From: Eleftheria terrae
GTDB taxonomy: Bacteria > Pseudomonadota > Gammaproteobacteria > Burkholderiales > Burkholderiaceae_C
Assembly: GCF_030419005.1 (NCBI RefSeq)
Contig: NZ_CP106951.1
Location: forward strand, 4,402,001 to 4,466,000
Direction: 5' to 3'
Length of the DNA: 64,000 bases
Shown piece after piece: positions 22,468 to 31,737 of the stretch. The notes under the pieces are model-generated. The model worked only from the letters and a program-made list of their open reading frames with translations, ran no database searches and had not been told where the DNA came from. The first letter of the stretch is position 1. Every line of letters begins with the position of its first letter. Both the position numbers and the translations under genes were made by a program.

Positions 22468-23817
22468 TCAGCGCTTGTGCTGGCCAAGCCAGCCTTCGAG
22501 GTAGTGGATGCTGGTGCCGCCCTCGATGAACTTGGCGTCCACCATCAGCTCGCGGTGCAGCGGGATGTTGGTCTGGATGCCTTCCACCAGGGTCTCGGAC
22601 AGCGCGATGCTCATGCGGGCCAGGGCCTGCTCGCGGGTGTCGCCGTGCACGATGACCTTGCCGATCATCGAGTCGTAGTTGGGCGGCACGAAGTAGTTGG
22701 TGTAGATGTGCGAGTCCACCCGCACGCCAGGGCCGCCGGGCGCGTGCCACATCGTGATGCGGCCGGGCGAGGGCGTGAACTTGTACGGGTCCTCGGCGTT
22801 GATGCGGCATTCGATGGCATGCCCGCGCATCGCGATGTGGCGCTGGGCGAAGGGCAGCTTCTCGCCGGCGGCGACGCGGATCTGCATCTGCACGATGTCG
22901 ATGCCGGTCACCAGCTCCGTCACCGGGTGCTCCACCTGCACGCGGGTGTTCATCTCGATGAAGTAGAACTCCCCGTTCTCGTACAGGAACTCGAAGGTGC
23001 CGGCGCCGCGGTAGCCGATCTTCTTGCAGGCGTCGGCGCAGCGGGCGCCGATCTTCTCGATGATGCGGCGCGGGATGCCGGGCGCGGGTGCTTCCTCGAT
23101 GATCTTCTGGTGGCGCCGCTGCATCGAGCAGTCGCGCTCGCCCAGGTAGACCGCATTGCGGTGCTGGTCGGCCAGCACCTGGATCTCGACGTGGCGCGGG
23201 TTCTCGAGGAACTTCTCCATGTAGACCGACGGGTTGCCGAAGGCCGCACCGGCCTCGCTGCGCGTGGTCTGCACCGCATGGATCAGGGCGGCCTCGGTGT
23301 GCACCACCCGCATGCCGCGCCCGCCGCCACCGCCGGCGGCCTTGATGATGACCGGGTAGCCGACGCTGCGGGCGATCTTGATGATCTCCTTCGGGTCTTC
23401 GGGCAGGGCGCCTTCGGAGCCGGGCACGCAGGGCACGCCGGCCTTGATCATGGCGTTCTTGGCCGAGACCTTGTCGCCCATCAGGCGGATCGACTCGGGG
23501 GTCGGCCCGATGAAGGCGAAGCCGCTCTTCTCGACCCGTTCGGCGAAGTCGGCGTTCTCGGACAGGAAGCCGTAGCCGGGGTGGATCGCCTCGGCGTCGG
23601 TCACCTCGGCCGCCGAGATGATGGCCGGCATGTTGAGGTAGCTCTGTGCCGAGGGGGCGGGGCCGATGCACACCGCCTCGTCGGCCAGCTTCACGTACTT
23701 GGCGTCGCGGTCGGCCTCGGAATAGACCACCACGGACTTGATGCCCATCTCACGGCAGGCGCGCTGAATGCGGAGCGCGATCTCGCCGCGGTTGGCAATG
23801 AGGATCTTCTTAAACAT
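22468..23817 (-). CDS. accC: Acetyl-CoA carboxylase, biotin carboxylase subunit
   Basis: Carboxylates the biotin on AccB with bicarbonate and ATP in the first step of fatty acid synthesis. 449 residues, the same length as the E. coli protein. [17 protein letters not shown] start, ATP-grasp glycine loop [41 protein letters not shown] and the closing blocks are all present. The start at 23817 is fixed by the conserved N-terminus. accB lies 142 bases upstream on the same strand and prmA 16 bases downstream. Confidence 0.97.
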   Translation of the reverse strand: MFKKILIANRGEIALRIQRACREMGIKSVVVYSEADRDAKYVKLADEAVCIGPAPSAQSYLNMPAIISAAEVTDAEAIHPGYGFLSENADFAERVEKSGFAFIGPTPESIRLMGDKVSAKNAMIKAGVPCVPGSEGALPEDPKEIIKIARSVGYPVIIKAAGGGGGRGMRVVHTEAALIHAVQTTRSEAGAAFGNPSVYMEKFLENPRHVEIQVLADQHRNAVYLGERDCSMQRRHQKIIEEAPAPGIPRRIIEKIGARCADACKKIGYRGAGTFEFLYENGEFYFIEMNTRVQVEHPVTELVTGIDIVQMQIRVAAGEKLPFAQRHIAMRGHAIECRINAEDPYKFTPSPGRITMWHAPGGPGVRVDSHIYTNYFVPPNYDSMIGKVIVHGDTREQALARMSIALSETLVEGIQTNIPLHRELMVDAKFIEGGTSIHYLEGWLGQHKR

Positions 23818-23959
23818 CTTGATCGGCTCGATGGCCGCGCGCGGAGCGCGCAGCACGATACGCTGTCGGCAACAACCCCGCCGGGAGGCAGGGTCGTGCG
23901 TCGAGTCTCACGCCGCAGCTTGCGGCAGGGCGGTGCGTCGGTTCGGGCACCGGGCCAGC

Positions 23960-24430
23960 TCACTCGATGATGAACAGCGGCTGGCCGTATTCGACGGCCT
24001 GGCCGTTCTCGCACAGGATCTTGGTGACCGTGCCGGACTTGTCGGCCTCGATCTCGTTCATGATCTTCATGGCTTCGATGATGCAGATGGCCTCGCCTTC
24101 CTTGACCTGCTGGCCCAGCTCGGCGAAGGGCTTGGCGCCGGGGCTGGAAGCGCGGTAGAAGGTGCCGACCATCGGCGACTTCACGACGTGGCCGCTGATC
24201 TCGGCCGGCGCGGCCGGCACGGGGGCCGCGGCCGCCGGTGCCGGCGCGGCGGCAGCCGCCTGTTGCGGCGCCTGCTGCATCACGGGGGCCGGCATGTAGG
24301 GCGCCGCACTGGCGACCTGGCCATCTGACTTGACGATGCGCACCTTGCCGTCGGCTTCGGTGATCTCCAGCTCCGAGATGTTCGACTCGGACACCAGATC
24401 GATCAGTGTTTTCAGCTTGCGTAGGTCCAT
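23960..24430 (-). CDS. accB: Acetyl-CoA carboxylase, biotin carboxyl carrier protein
   Basis: Carries the biotin moved between AccC and the carboxyltransferase. 156 residues: N-terminal domain ([18 protein letters not shown]), an Ala/Pro linker of about 35 residues, and the biotinyl domain with [12 protein letters not shown], whose Lys122 is the biotinylation site. Start at 24430 chosen as the standard MDLRKLKTL; 24442 is in frame but gives an unusual extension. Confidence 0.96.
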   Translation of the reverse strand: MDLRKLKTLIDLVSESNISELEITEADGKVRIVKSDGQVASAAPYMPAPVMQQAPQQAAAAAPAPAAAAPVPAAPAEISGHVVKSPMVGTFYRASSPGAKPFAELGQQVKEGEAICIIEAMKIMNEIEADKSGTVTKILCENGQAVEYGQPLFIIE

Positions 24431-24531
24431 GGTGCTCTCCAACGCGGCTCGTGCCGCTGATTCAGGCGGATGCCGGCACGCAGCGGCGCGGCAATCCTTC
24501 GTGATTTTTGAGTGGGCGCGGTCGTCCGCGC

Positions 24532-24969
24532 CTAGACGTCCAGCCGCTCCAGCGCGAACTCCAGCGCCAGCCGGTAGCCGCTCGCCCCCAGCCCGCAGAT
24601 CACGCCTTCGGCGAGATCCGAGAAGTAGGAGTGGTGGCGGAAGGGCTCGCGCCGGTGCACATTCGAGAGATGCACCTCGACAAAGGGCAGCGCGACGGCT
24701 GCCAGGGCATCTCGCAGCGCCACGCTGGTGTGCGTGTAGCCGGCCGGGTTGATGATGATGAAGCGGGTGCCGTCCTCGCGAGCGGCGTGCACCCGGTCGA
24801 TCAATGCGCCTTCGTGATTGTTTTGGAAGTGTGCCAGCTTGATCCCGCGATCTGCCGCTTTCTTGACCAGATCTTCATTGATCTGGGCCAGCGTGGTCGA
24901 GCCGTACACTCCCGGCTCTCGCGTGCCGAGGAGGTTCAGGTTCGGACCGTGCAGGACAAGAATGGACAT
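24532..24969 (-). CDS. aroQ: Type II 3-dehydroquinate dehydratase
   Basis: Third step of the shikimate pathway, forming a dodecamer in the cytoplasm. 145 residues. [19 protein letters not shown] with the catalytic Tyr (GVYGSTTL), [26 protein letters not shown] and [20 protein letters not shown] (catalytic His region) are all as expected. Placed just upstream of accB, as in many proteobacteria. aroE, the next pathway enzyme, is encoded 2.2 kb away on the same strand. Confidence 0.97.
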   Translation of the reverse strand: MSILVLHGPNLNLLGTREPGVYGSTTLAQINEDLVKKAADRGIKLAHFQNNHEGALIDRVHAAREDGTRFIIINPAGYTHTSVALRDALAAVALPFVEVHLSNVHRREPFRHHSYFSDLAEGVICGLGASGYRLALEFALERLDV

Positions 24970-25092
24970 CGCGAACGAGGGACAAGGGCAGCCCTCAAGT
25001 TGAGAAGCCGTGACTTTACGCGCAAATCGGAGCAAATGTCGAGAAATTGTTTCACTACCCGGGCCTGCTGTCTTTTCGGGCCATGCGGCAGG

Positions 25093-25611
25093 TCAAGCGG
25101 TGCTGCGGGCCCAGCCGGCGAGCTCGTCGAAGCTGGTTTCTCCGATCTTGCGATGGGCCAGCCGGCCCTTGCTGTCGAAAGCCACGGTGAACGGCAGGCC
25201 CCCCTGCGCGTTGCCCAGCGCGCGTGACAGCTCCACCCCGGCGAAGCCGGCGATGCCGCTTGGAAAGCCGATCTTCAGGTCTTTCAGGAAGCTGGCGACC
25301 TTCGGGCCGTTGTCCACCGCGATGCCGAGCACCTGCCAGCCCCGCGGGCCGAACTCGCGGGCAAAGCGGTCGATCTGCGGCATCTCGCGCACGCAGGGGG
25401 CGCACCAGGTGGCCCAGAAGTTGACCAGCAGCGGCCGTCCCCGGTAGTCCGCGAGCTTCAGGGGGCGGCCGTCGGGCGTGTCGAGCACCAGCGACCACAG
25501 GGGGTCGTCGGCGACCTCGGCCGGCTTGCGCCAGTGCCACCAGCCCAGGCTGCCGCCGACGGCCGCTGCCGCCAGCCCGGCCGACATCGTGAGCCAGTCG
25601 CGCCGCTTCAC
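25093..25611 (-). CDS. TlpA/ResA-family thiol-disulfide oxidoreductase
   Basis: Membrane-anchored periplasmic thioredoxin-like protein of 172 residues. A basic start and a hydrophobic N-terminal segment (MKRRDWLTMSAGLAAAAVGGSLGWW) act as a signal anchor, possibly Tat-like but without a clean RR-x-F-L-K motif. The redox motif WCAPC (FWATWCAPCVREM) lies near residue 70 and the cis-Pro in GGLPFTVAFD. Such proteins reduce disulfides, often in cytochrome c maturation. Its ATG overlaps the stop of the upstream unassigned gene (4 bases), so the two are coupled. Confidence 0.9.
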   Translation of the reverse strand: MKRRDWLTMSAGLAAAAVGGSLGWWHWRKPAEVADDPLWSLVLDTPDGRPLKLADYRGRPLLVNFWATWCAPCVREMPQIDRFAREFGPRGWQVLGIAVDNGPKVASFLKDLKIGFPSGIAGFAGVELSRALGNAQGGLPFTVAFDSKGRLAHRKIGETSFDELAGWARSTA

Positions 25612-26213
25612 GCCGAGGCCTCCACCAGGGCGCGCACCGCCTCGATCGGCCCGCGCTCGGTGCGGCCGCGGCTGTCGGCCTTCACCGCGCCACGCAGGTC
25701 GTCACGGTCATAGATGACGAGGTGGACCAGCACTTCGCCGCCCAGTGCGGCATCGCGTTCCGACAAGGTGAGCACGTCGACCGTGTCGCCACGCAGGCCG
25801 GTGACGCTGCCGACGTCGTAGTCCACCCGCTTGCCAATCAGCAGGATTTCCGCCGACTTCGGGTCGTCGCAGAACAGATTGAGCCAGATGTCGTTGAGCC
25901 GGGTGGCGGTGCCGTTCCACACGGCGCCGGCCAGATGCGGCTGGAATTCGGCCAGCCGCTCCATCCAGCGCAGGGCGATGCGGCGCAGTGCCACCAGCTC
26001 CCCAGGCTGGGTGTCGGCACAGAACAACTCGATGTAGGCCCGCACTTCCTCTTCCACCGCGTCGTTGCCCGGAAGGTCCACGTTGCCAAGCCCGCGCTTG
26101 CCGAGCATCTTGGCGGCCTTGCGCTTGGCGGGGCCGTATTCCATGCCTTCCTCGACGATGAGGCGGGCTGCGGTGGCAGCGATTTCGGCGGCGATGACGG
26201 GATTGGAGGGCAT
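25608..26213 (-). CDS. Conserved-looking protein of unknown function coupled to the TlpA-like gene
   Basis: About 201 residues, soluble, no signal peptide or membrane helix. It opens MPSNPVIAAEIAATAARLIVEEGMEYGPAKRKAAKMLG, a helical start that recalls a short N-terminal family, and later has WNGTATRLNDIWLNLFCDDPKSAEILLIGKRVDY and a strand-rich end with EVLVHLVIYDRDDLRG. I recognise the pattern as one found beside TlpA-like genes in Burkholderiales but cannot assign a function. Start could be 26213 or an upstream codon (26240 or 26267). The stop overlaps the TlpA-like start. Confidence 0.75.
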   Translation of the reverse strand: MPSNPVIAAEIAATAARLIVEEGMEYGPAKRKAAKMLGKRGLGNVDLPGNDAVEEEVRAYIELFCADTQPGELVALRRIALRWMERLAEFQPHLAGAVWNGTATRLNDIWLNLFCDDPKSAEILLIGKRVDYDVGSVTGLRGDTVDVLTLSERDAALGGEVLVHLVIYDRDDLRGAVKADSRGRTERGPIEAVRALVEASA

Positions 26214-26320
26214 GGGCGACTCGGCAGGAGCAGCAGGCATTCTAGGAGGGGCCGGCACAGGGGCCATTGCCCGCGTGCAAGCGCAAGGCCCGAAGCGGGC
26301 GCTCTGCGCACCCGCGCGCT

Positions 26321-27094
26321 TCAGGGCAGTTCCACGGCCCGCATGTCGCGCAGCACGCGGGCGCTGCGGGCGCCGAGGCGGCCCGAATTCGGGCGCTTCT
26401 CGAACTGTTTCGGGGCCGGGAGCATCGCCGCCAGCCGGGCGGCCTGGGGCGCCGAAAGCCGGTCGGCACCGAGGCGGAAATAGTGCTGGGCGGCAGCTTC
26501 CGCGCCGAACACTCCTTCACCCCATTCGACGTTGTTCAGGTAGATCTCCAGGATGCGTTCCTTGCTCAACAGCGCTTCCAGCATGAAAGTCAGGGCAAAC
26601 TCTTCCGCCTTGCGCAGCAGGTTTCGCTCGCCCGACAGGAACAGGTTCTTGGCCAGCTGCTGCGTGATGGTGGAGCCGCCCACCACCTTGGCCAGGCGCA
26701 TCTTCACCGGCCGGTTGGGGCGGCGCTCGGCCAGCTTGGCCATCCGCTCGTTGTAGCGGTCGGCCTTTTCCTGCGCCTTCAGGTTGCGCTCGTAGGCTTT
26801 TTCCAGCGCTTCCCACTCGATGCCCTCGTGCTCCAGGAAACCGCTGTCCTCGGAGGCGATCACTGCGCGCTTGAGGTGGTCGGACATTTCCTCGTAGGCG
26901 CGCCACTCCTGCCGCCACGGCAGCTCGCCCTGCTCGGTGAGGATGCGCCAGGCCTCGGCGCGCTGGAAAGTGGTGGACTGCGGGTCGATGGCGGCCATCA
27001 GCGCGATGCGGCCGAGGAAATACAACTGCAGGGCCAGGCCGCACAGCACCAGCAATCCGAGGAAACGGCCCGCTGTGGCCAGCACGGACTTCAT
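26321..27094 (-). CDS. mtgA: Monofunctional peptidoglycan glycosyltransferase
   Basis: Polymerises lipid II into glycan strands at the inner membrane. 257 residues: an N-terminal membrane helix (FLGLLVLCGLALQLYFLG) and a GT51 domain with the catalytic Glu in VIASEDSGFLEHEGIEW, KVVGGSTITQQLAKNLFLS, the RNLLRKAEE block and ILEIYLNNVEWGEGVFG. No transpeptidase domain. Start at 27094 has GAGGAG at good spacing, and it lies 13 bases from aroE, forming aroE-mtgA as in other Burkholderiales. Confidence 0.95.
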   Translation of the reverse strand: MKSVLATAGRFLGLLVLCGLALQLYFLGRIALMAAIDPQSTTFQRAEAWRILTEQGELPWRQEWRAYEEMSDHLKRAVIASEDSGFLEHEGIEWEALEKAYERNLKAQEKADRYNERMAKLAERRPNRPVKMRLAKVVGGSTITQQLAKNLFLSGERNLLRKAEEFALTFMLEALLSKERILEIYLNNVEWGEGVFGAEAAAQHYFRLGADRLSAPQAARLAAMLPAPKQFEKRPNSGRLGARSARVLRDMRAVELP

Positions 27095-27107
27095 GCTCGC
27101 AGACTCC

Positions 27108-27938
27108 TCAACCCCGGCCGGCGCGCAAGTCGGCCAGCACCTGCTGCGTTTGCGGACGCACACCGCGCCAGACGGCGAACGCCTCCGCCGCCTGCTCCAC
27201 CAGCATGCCCAGGCCGTCGCGGCCGCTGGCACCATGCTCGGCGGCCCAGGCCAGGAAGGCGGCGGCCGGCGGGCCGTACATCATGTCGTAGGCCAGCGCC
27301 CCGGGGGCCAGTACCTGGCCGGCCACCGGCACCGCGCCGCCCTGCAGGCTGCTGGCCGTCGCGTTGATGACCAGGTGGTGGCCGCGGCCACAGTCGTCCA
27401 GCGGCGCCGCCTGTAGCTCGACCGACTGCGCCAGCGCGAGGGCGGCATGCCGCTGCACCAGCTCACGGGCCTTGTCGAGCGTGCGGTTGGTGACCACCAG
27501 CCGGCGCGGACGCGCCTGCAGCAGCGGTCCCAGCACACCGGCCGCGGCCCCGCCGGCGCCGATCAGCAGCAGGTCGCGCCCGGCCAACTCGAGGCCGGCG
27601 TTGTGCTGGAGGTCATGGACCAGGCCGGCGCCGTCGGTGTTGTCCGCGAACCAGCGGCCGTCGGCATCGAAGCGCAGCAGGTTGGCTGCCTGGGCCAGCT
27701 GCGCCCGTTCGCTGGCCTGCGCCGCGGCCGCGAAGGCCTCGAACTTGAACGGTACGGTGACGTTGCAGCCTCGCGCGCCGCTGCCGGCGAACTCGCGCAC
27801 AGTGGGCAGGAAGGCGTCCAGCGGCGCCAGCAGCCGGCCGTAGGTGACCGGCTGGTGGCACTGCTCGGCGAAGCGCGCGTGGATGTAGGGTGACTTGCTG
27901 TGCTCGACGGGGTGGCCGACGACGGCGTAGCGGTCCAT
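27108..27938 (-). CDS. aroE: Shikimate dehydrogenase (NADP+)
   Basis: Reduces 3-dehydroshikimate to shikimate. 276 residues from the ATG at 27938 ([17 protein letters not shown]). The catalytic Lys is in [10 protein letters not shown], the Asp in [11 protein letters not shown]; the NADP site is [12 protein letters not shown] with NRTLDKA after it. A GTG at 27956 overlaps the stop of the tonB-like gene and would add six residues; it may be used for coupled initiation. Confidence 0.95.
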   Translation of the reverse strand: MDRYAVVGHPVEHSKSPYIHARFAEQCHQPVTYGRLLAPLDAFLPTVREFAGSGARGCNVTVPFKFEAFAAAAQASERAQLAQAANLLRFDADGRWFADNTDGAGLVHDLQHNAGLELAGRDLLLIGAGGAAAGVLGPLLQARPRRLVVTNRTLDKARELVQRHAALALAQSVELQAAPLDDCGRGHHLVINATASSLQGGAVPVAGQVLAPGALAYDMMYGPPAAAFLAWAAEHGASGRDGLGMLVEQAAEAFAVWRGVRPQTQQVLADLRAGRG

Positions 27939-27952
27939 GCGTGAGGGGGGTG

Positions 27953-28807
27953 TCACTGCGGGGTGGTGAGCGTGGTTTCGAGCGCTTCGTCGCGGGTGAA
28001 GCGAAAGCGCGAGACCACCACGATCTGGTCGGCCTTGCCGCGCATGCCAGGCGTGAAGGCGCCGAAGGGAGATGCCGCCTCGACGATGGCGACCGCACGG
28101 CGGTCGAGGATGGGCGAGTCCGAGTGCTGCACGATCTCGGTGTCGACCACCCGGCCGGCAGCGTCGACGGTGACGATCATCGTCAGCTCGCCATAGAGCT
28201 TGCGGCCCTGGTGTTCGGGGAAGTTGCGGGTACCGCGTTCCTCGATCTTGCGGCGCAGCTGATCGTAGTAGACGGCGTAGACCTCCTCGCGCGTGCTCGG
28301 GCTGATGTAGCGGCGCTTGGGGCGGGCATTTTCTTCGTTGATGCGCTTCTCGATCTCGGCCAGCATGCGCAGCAACTGGCGGCGCCGTTCTTCCTGCGCC
28401 TTGTTCTCGGGCCGGCCCGGGTCCTGCTGCGGGTCGGGCGGCGGCAGCGCCGCCAGGTCGCGCTTGACCTGGCTGAGCAAGCGGTTCTGCTGCTCCTGCA
28501 GCGCCTCGATGCGCTTGTCGGTGTCCTCCATCGCGTCGCCCACCGCCTGGAGCTCGGAGGGCGGCAGCGGCGAGGTGGCGCGGCCGGCGGCCGCTTCACC
28601 GCCGCCCGCCAGGCTCGCCTGCGCGATGGCCTGGGCCTTCAGTGGCGCCTCGTTCGAGCGGGCATTGACCAGCACCACTTCAAGCGGGGTGTCCTCGAAC
28701 AGCCGGTCGAAACCCTGGGGGTCGACGAAGCGCAGCGTGCCGAGGACGGCATGCACGCCGACCGAGAAGGCCAGCGCGATGTGCAGGGTCGAGAAATTCT
28801 TCAGCAT
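27953..28807 (-). CDS. TonB-family energy transducer
   Basis: A 284-residue protein with an uncleaved N-terminal membrane anchor ([19 protein letters not shown]), a charged coiled-coil segment in the periplasm (about residues 85-160, [17 protein letters not shown]) and a C-terminal TonB-like domain ([20 protein letters not shown] ... [10 protein letters not shown]). TonB proteins pass inner-membrane energy to outer-membrane receptors. It lacks the Pro-rich spacer of classic TonB, and no exbB/exbD or receptor lies nearby. It is packed between the RNase II-like gene (6 bases) and aroE, as in related genomes, so it may serve a different envelope role. Confidence 0.85.
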   Translation of the reverse strand: MLKNFSTLHIALAFSVGVHAVLGTLRFVDPQGFDRLFEDTPLEVVLVNARSNEAPLKAQAIAQASLAGGGEAAAGRATSPLPPSELQAVGDAMEDTDKRIEALQEQQNRLLSQVKRDLAALPPPDPQQDPGRPENKAQEERRRQLLRMLAEIEKRINEENARPKRRYISPSTREEVYAVYYDQLRRKIEERGTRNFPEHQGRKLYGELTMIVTVDAAGRVVDTEIVQHSDSPILDRRAVAIVEAASPFGAFTPGMRGKADQIVVVSRFRFTRDEALETTLTTPQ

Positions 28808-28813
28808 GCTGGG

Positions 28814-30868
28814 TCAGGCAGCGGAGGTGGGCGGGGCGCCGGCGGTATTGTCGCCTTGTTGGGCCTCGCTCTCGTTGAGGTCGATGGCCAGCGACAGCGG
28901 GCCGGCAGCCGGCTCCAGCTCGTCGGCCTCTTCTTCGGTGCCGGTCGGTGCCAGCGCGGCATCGTCGAGGTGGGCGGTGACGCTGGCGAAGACGTCAAGC
29001 GTCAGCTTGTCGATGGAGGCGATGCGCACCCGCACCCGGGCTCCGCGTGCCAGCCGCTCGGCACCGTTGGCGCGGAACACCAGCGGCAGCGTGTCGGCCC
29101 GCACCAGGCCCTCCTTCAACACGGCCGCGTCGAGTTCATGCACCTCGTTCTGCTCCAGCCAGCGCAGCGTCCAGTAGCGCTCGATGCCGGACTGGTAGTC
29201 GTTGTAGGCCGAGTAGGCGGCGTCGAAGCCGGAGATGACCGAGAACAGCTCCGCGTCCTTCGGCTTGAAGGGCGCGGCCAGCGCCGCCGTGCGGCCGTGG
29301 CGGGCGCAGGCGATGATCTGCCACTGGTTCACCAGGTCCACATAGCGCCGCAGCGGCGAGGTGGCCCAGGTGTACTGCTTCACGCCCATGCCGGCATGCG
29401 GCATCGGCTTGGTGCCCATGCGCACCTTCACGCCGGGCAGCAGGCTGGCCTGGCCGCGGTAGATGCCCGGCACGCCCAGCTCGCCCAGCCAGCCGCCCCA
29501 GGTGCTGTTGGCCAGGATCATCGCCTCGGCGACGATCAGGTCGAGCGGCTCGCCGCGCTTGCGCACGCCGATCAGTACCGTCTCGCTGCCGTCGGGCTCG
29601 CGGTCGCCGTTGCCTTCCAGGCGGAAGTTGTAGTCCGGGCGGGTGAAGTTCTCCGGCTTGCCGCGCACCACCTCGCGCTCGGCCTTCAGGTGGCGGGCCA
29701 GGCGCCAGGCAAAGCGCAGCTCCTCGGCAAAGGGGAAGTCGGCCGGGCCCTCGCCATTGAGGGCCGCCTCGGTGACGATGCCGTCGAGCCGGTCATGCCG
29801 CAGGTTGGCGGCGATCGGCACCCGCTCCAGGCGGGTCTCGGTGGCGGTGACGGCCAGCGTCGCCTCGTCCAGCGTGACGTAGAGCGAGACCGCCGGGCAG
29901 TCGCGGCCTTCTTGCAGCGTGTAGGCCTGCACCACCTCGTCGGGCAGCATGGTCAGCTTGTAGCCCGGCATGTAGACGGTGGAGTAGCGCGAACGGGCCA
30001 CCTGGTCCAGCGGCGAGCCCGGCGCAATGGCCAGCCCCGGCGCGGCGATGTGGATGCCGAACACCACCGTGCCGCTGCCCAGGCCGGTGACCGAGAGCGC
30101 GTCATCGATTTCGGTGGTGGCCGAGTCGTCGATGCTGAAAGCGCGCACGGCGGCGGTCGGCAACTCTTCCTTGATGGCCGGTGCGCTGAGTTCCGGGAAG
30201 CCGTAGCCCTTGGGGAAATGCTCGAACAGGAAACGCCGCCAGTGGAACTGGTAGGGACTGTCGATCGCGCCGGCGCGCGTCAGCAGCTCCAGCGGCGCGG
30301 CATGCGACTGCCGCGCCGCCTCCACCACCGCCTTGTATTCGAGCGCGTTCTTGTCCGGCTTGAACAGGATGCGGAAGAGCTGCTCGCGGATGGGCGCCGG
30401 GCAGCTGCCACCGGCCAGCTCGGCGGCCCAGGCCTCGACCTGGGCCTGCTGCTGCTTCTTGCGCTCGATGCCCAGCAGCGCGGCCTTGACGATCTCTTCG
30501 GGCGCCTTCTTGAAGCGGCCCTTGCCGACGCGGCGGAAATAGTGCGGTGCCTCGAACAGCCGCAGCAGCGTGGCGGCCTGCTGCACCGGCCCGGCGCTGG
30601 CATCGAAATAGTCGCGGGCGATGTCGGCGAAGCCGAATTCCTCGGCGGGCGCGAACTCCCAGGCCAGGTCGAGGTCGATCTCGGCCGCCAGGGCCTGGGC
30701 CTGCGCCAGCAGCTGGGCCGGGGGCGGCTGCTCGAACTTCAGCAGCACGTTGGCGGTCTTGGCTTTGACGCGCTTGCCGGAGTCCAGCTCGATCTGCATC
30801 GAGCTGTCGGCCTCGGACATCACGCGGCCGGCGAGGAATTTTCCGGCGTCTTCGAAGAGGGCGAACAT
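28814..30868 (-). CDS. RNase II/R-family exoribonuclease (RNB domain)
   Basis: A 684-residue 3'-5' exoribonuclease-type protein. The RNB catalytic signature is SIDDSATTEIDDALSV near residue 248, with the clustered Asp residues that bind magnesium. The order WATSPLRRYVDLVNQWQ is the conserved closing block. An N-terminal RNA-binding part (residues 1-230) precedes it and a degenerate S1-like strand region (RVRVRIASIDKLTLDVF) follows, ending in an acidic tail. It is shorter than RNase R and best called RNase II-like. The tonB-like gene follows after 6 bases. Confidence 0.9.
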   Translation of the reverse strand: MFALFEDAGKFLAGRVMSEADSSMQIELDSGKRVKAKTANVLLKFEQPPPAQLLAQAQALAAEIDLDLAWEFAPAEEFGFADIARDYFDASAGPVQQAATLLRLFEAPHYFRRVGKGRFKKAPEEIVKAALLGIERKKQQQAQVEAWAAELAGGSCPAPIREQLFRILFKPDKNALEYKAVVEAARQSHAAPLELLTRAGAIDSPYQFHWRRFLFEHFPKGYGFPELSAPAIKEELPTAAVRAFSIDDSATTEIDDALSVTGLGSGTVVFGIHIAAPGLAIAPGSPLDQVARSRYSTVYMPGYKLTMLPDEVVQAYTLQEGRDCPAVSLYVTLDEATLAVTATETRLERVPIAANLRHDRLDGIVTEAALNGEGPADFPFAEELRFAWRLARHLKAEREVVRGKPENFTRPDYNFRLEGNGDREPDGSETVLIGVRKRGEPLDLIVAEAMILANSTWGGWLGELGVPGIYRGQASLLPGVKVRMGTKPMPHAGMGVKQYTWATSPLRRYVDLVNQWQIIACARHGRTAALAAPFKPKDAELFSVISGFDAAYSAYNDYQSGIERYWTLRWLEQNEVHELDAAVLKEGLVRADTLPLVFRANGAERLARGARVRVRIASIDKLTLDVFASVTAHLDDAALAPTGTEEEADELEPAAGPLSLAIDLNESEAQQGDNTAGAPPTSAA

Positions 30869-30913
30869 GGCGGCATTGTCGCCGGAGTTGCGGCCGGCTT
30901 CTCAGCCGCCGGT

Positions 30914-31525
30914 TCAGGCTGACAGGCCGAGGAAGCGGAAGACCGCATCCAGCTGCTCCGGATAGTCGGACAGCGCATGGTCGCCGGCTTCCAGCACCTG
31001 CTGCTGGCTGCCCGCGTAGCGCGCCGCCATCTCGCGCCAGTCGAGCAGCTCGTCGCCCTTGGCGATGACGGCGAAGTAGCGTTCCGGCCGGCTCAGGCGG
31101 GGCGGCGACAGCGTGCGCAGCTCGTCGACAAACTCCGGCCGGAAATAGAAGCGCTCCTCGCTGTGCCAGGCCTTCTGTTCGCCGATGTGGCGGCTCAGGT
31201 CGCGGGCCGGATCGACCGCCGGGTTCAACAGCACCGCGCGCCAGCCCAGGCGCTCGGCCAGCACCGTGGCATAGAAGCCGCCGAGCGAGCTGCCGATGAC
31301 CGCGGCCTGCCCGGCGGGCCAGCCGGACACCCCCGCGAGCAGCCCCGCCACCGCCTCGGCGGGCGAGGGCGGCAACTGGGGACACCACCAGTGGATCTCG
31401 TGTCCAGCGGCGCGCAGGCTGTCGACGCGGGCGGCGGTCAGGCGGGCCTTGGTGGACTGCGGCGAGGAACGGAAGCCATGCAGGTAGAGCAGGTGGGTCG
31501 TCGTCACGATTGTGGGTTTTCTCAC
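30914..31525 (-). CDS. YqiA/YcfP-like alpha/beta hydrolase
   Basis: A 203-residue esterase-like protein. LLYLHGFRSSPQSTKAR near the start and the nucleophile elbow GSSLGGFYA (Ser about residue 79) match YqiA. The Asp is likely in GDELLDW and the His in GDHALSDY. Start codon is GTG at 31525 with GGGGGA upstream; GTG 31507 is another option. The natural substrate is unknown. Confidence 0.87.
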   Translation of the reverse strand: MRKPTIVTTTHLLYLHGFRSSPQSTKARLTAARVDSLRAAGHEIHWWCPQLPPSPAEAVAGLLAGVSGWPAGQAAVIGSSLGGFYATVLAERLGWRAVLLNPAVDPARDLSRHIGEQKAWHSEERFYFRPEFVDELRTLSPPRLSRPERYFAVIAKGDELLDWREMAARYAGSQQQVLEAGDHALSDYPEQLDAVFRFLGLSA

Positions 31526-31681
31526 GTCCCGTCCCCCGTTCTAGGGAGGCGGCGCGAAAGGCCGGAACAAAGGGGGGAAAGCGGCAGTCTAGCGGGCTTG
31601 TGATCCGTGGTGTTCCGCACGGGGTCGCCAGCCACGTGCCGGACGGGCTCCGGGAGGCGTGTTGGGGCGCAGTTGCATTTC

Positions 31682-31687
31682 TATACT
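31682..31687 (+). promoter_or_regulatory. -10-like element upstream of the metalloprotease gene
   Basis: TATACT, 8 bases before an in-frame ATG at 31696 and 50 bases before the GTG at 31738. Could drive a leaderless product from 31696 or a short-leader product from 31738. Confidence 0.45.
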
Positions 31688-31737
31688 GCCCCGCGATGGT
31701 GGTGCATCGAGCTGCCGCAAGCGAGAGGGATCTTTCC

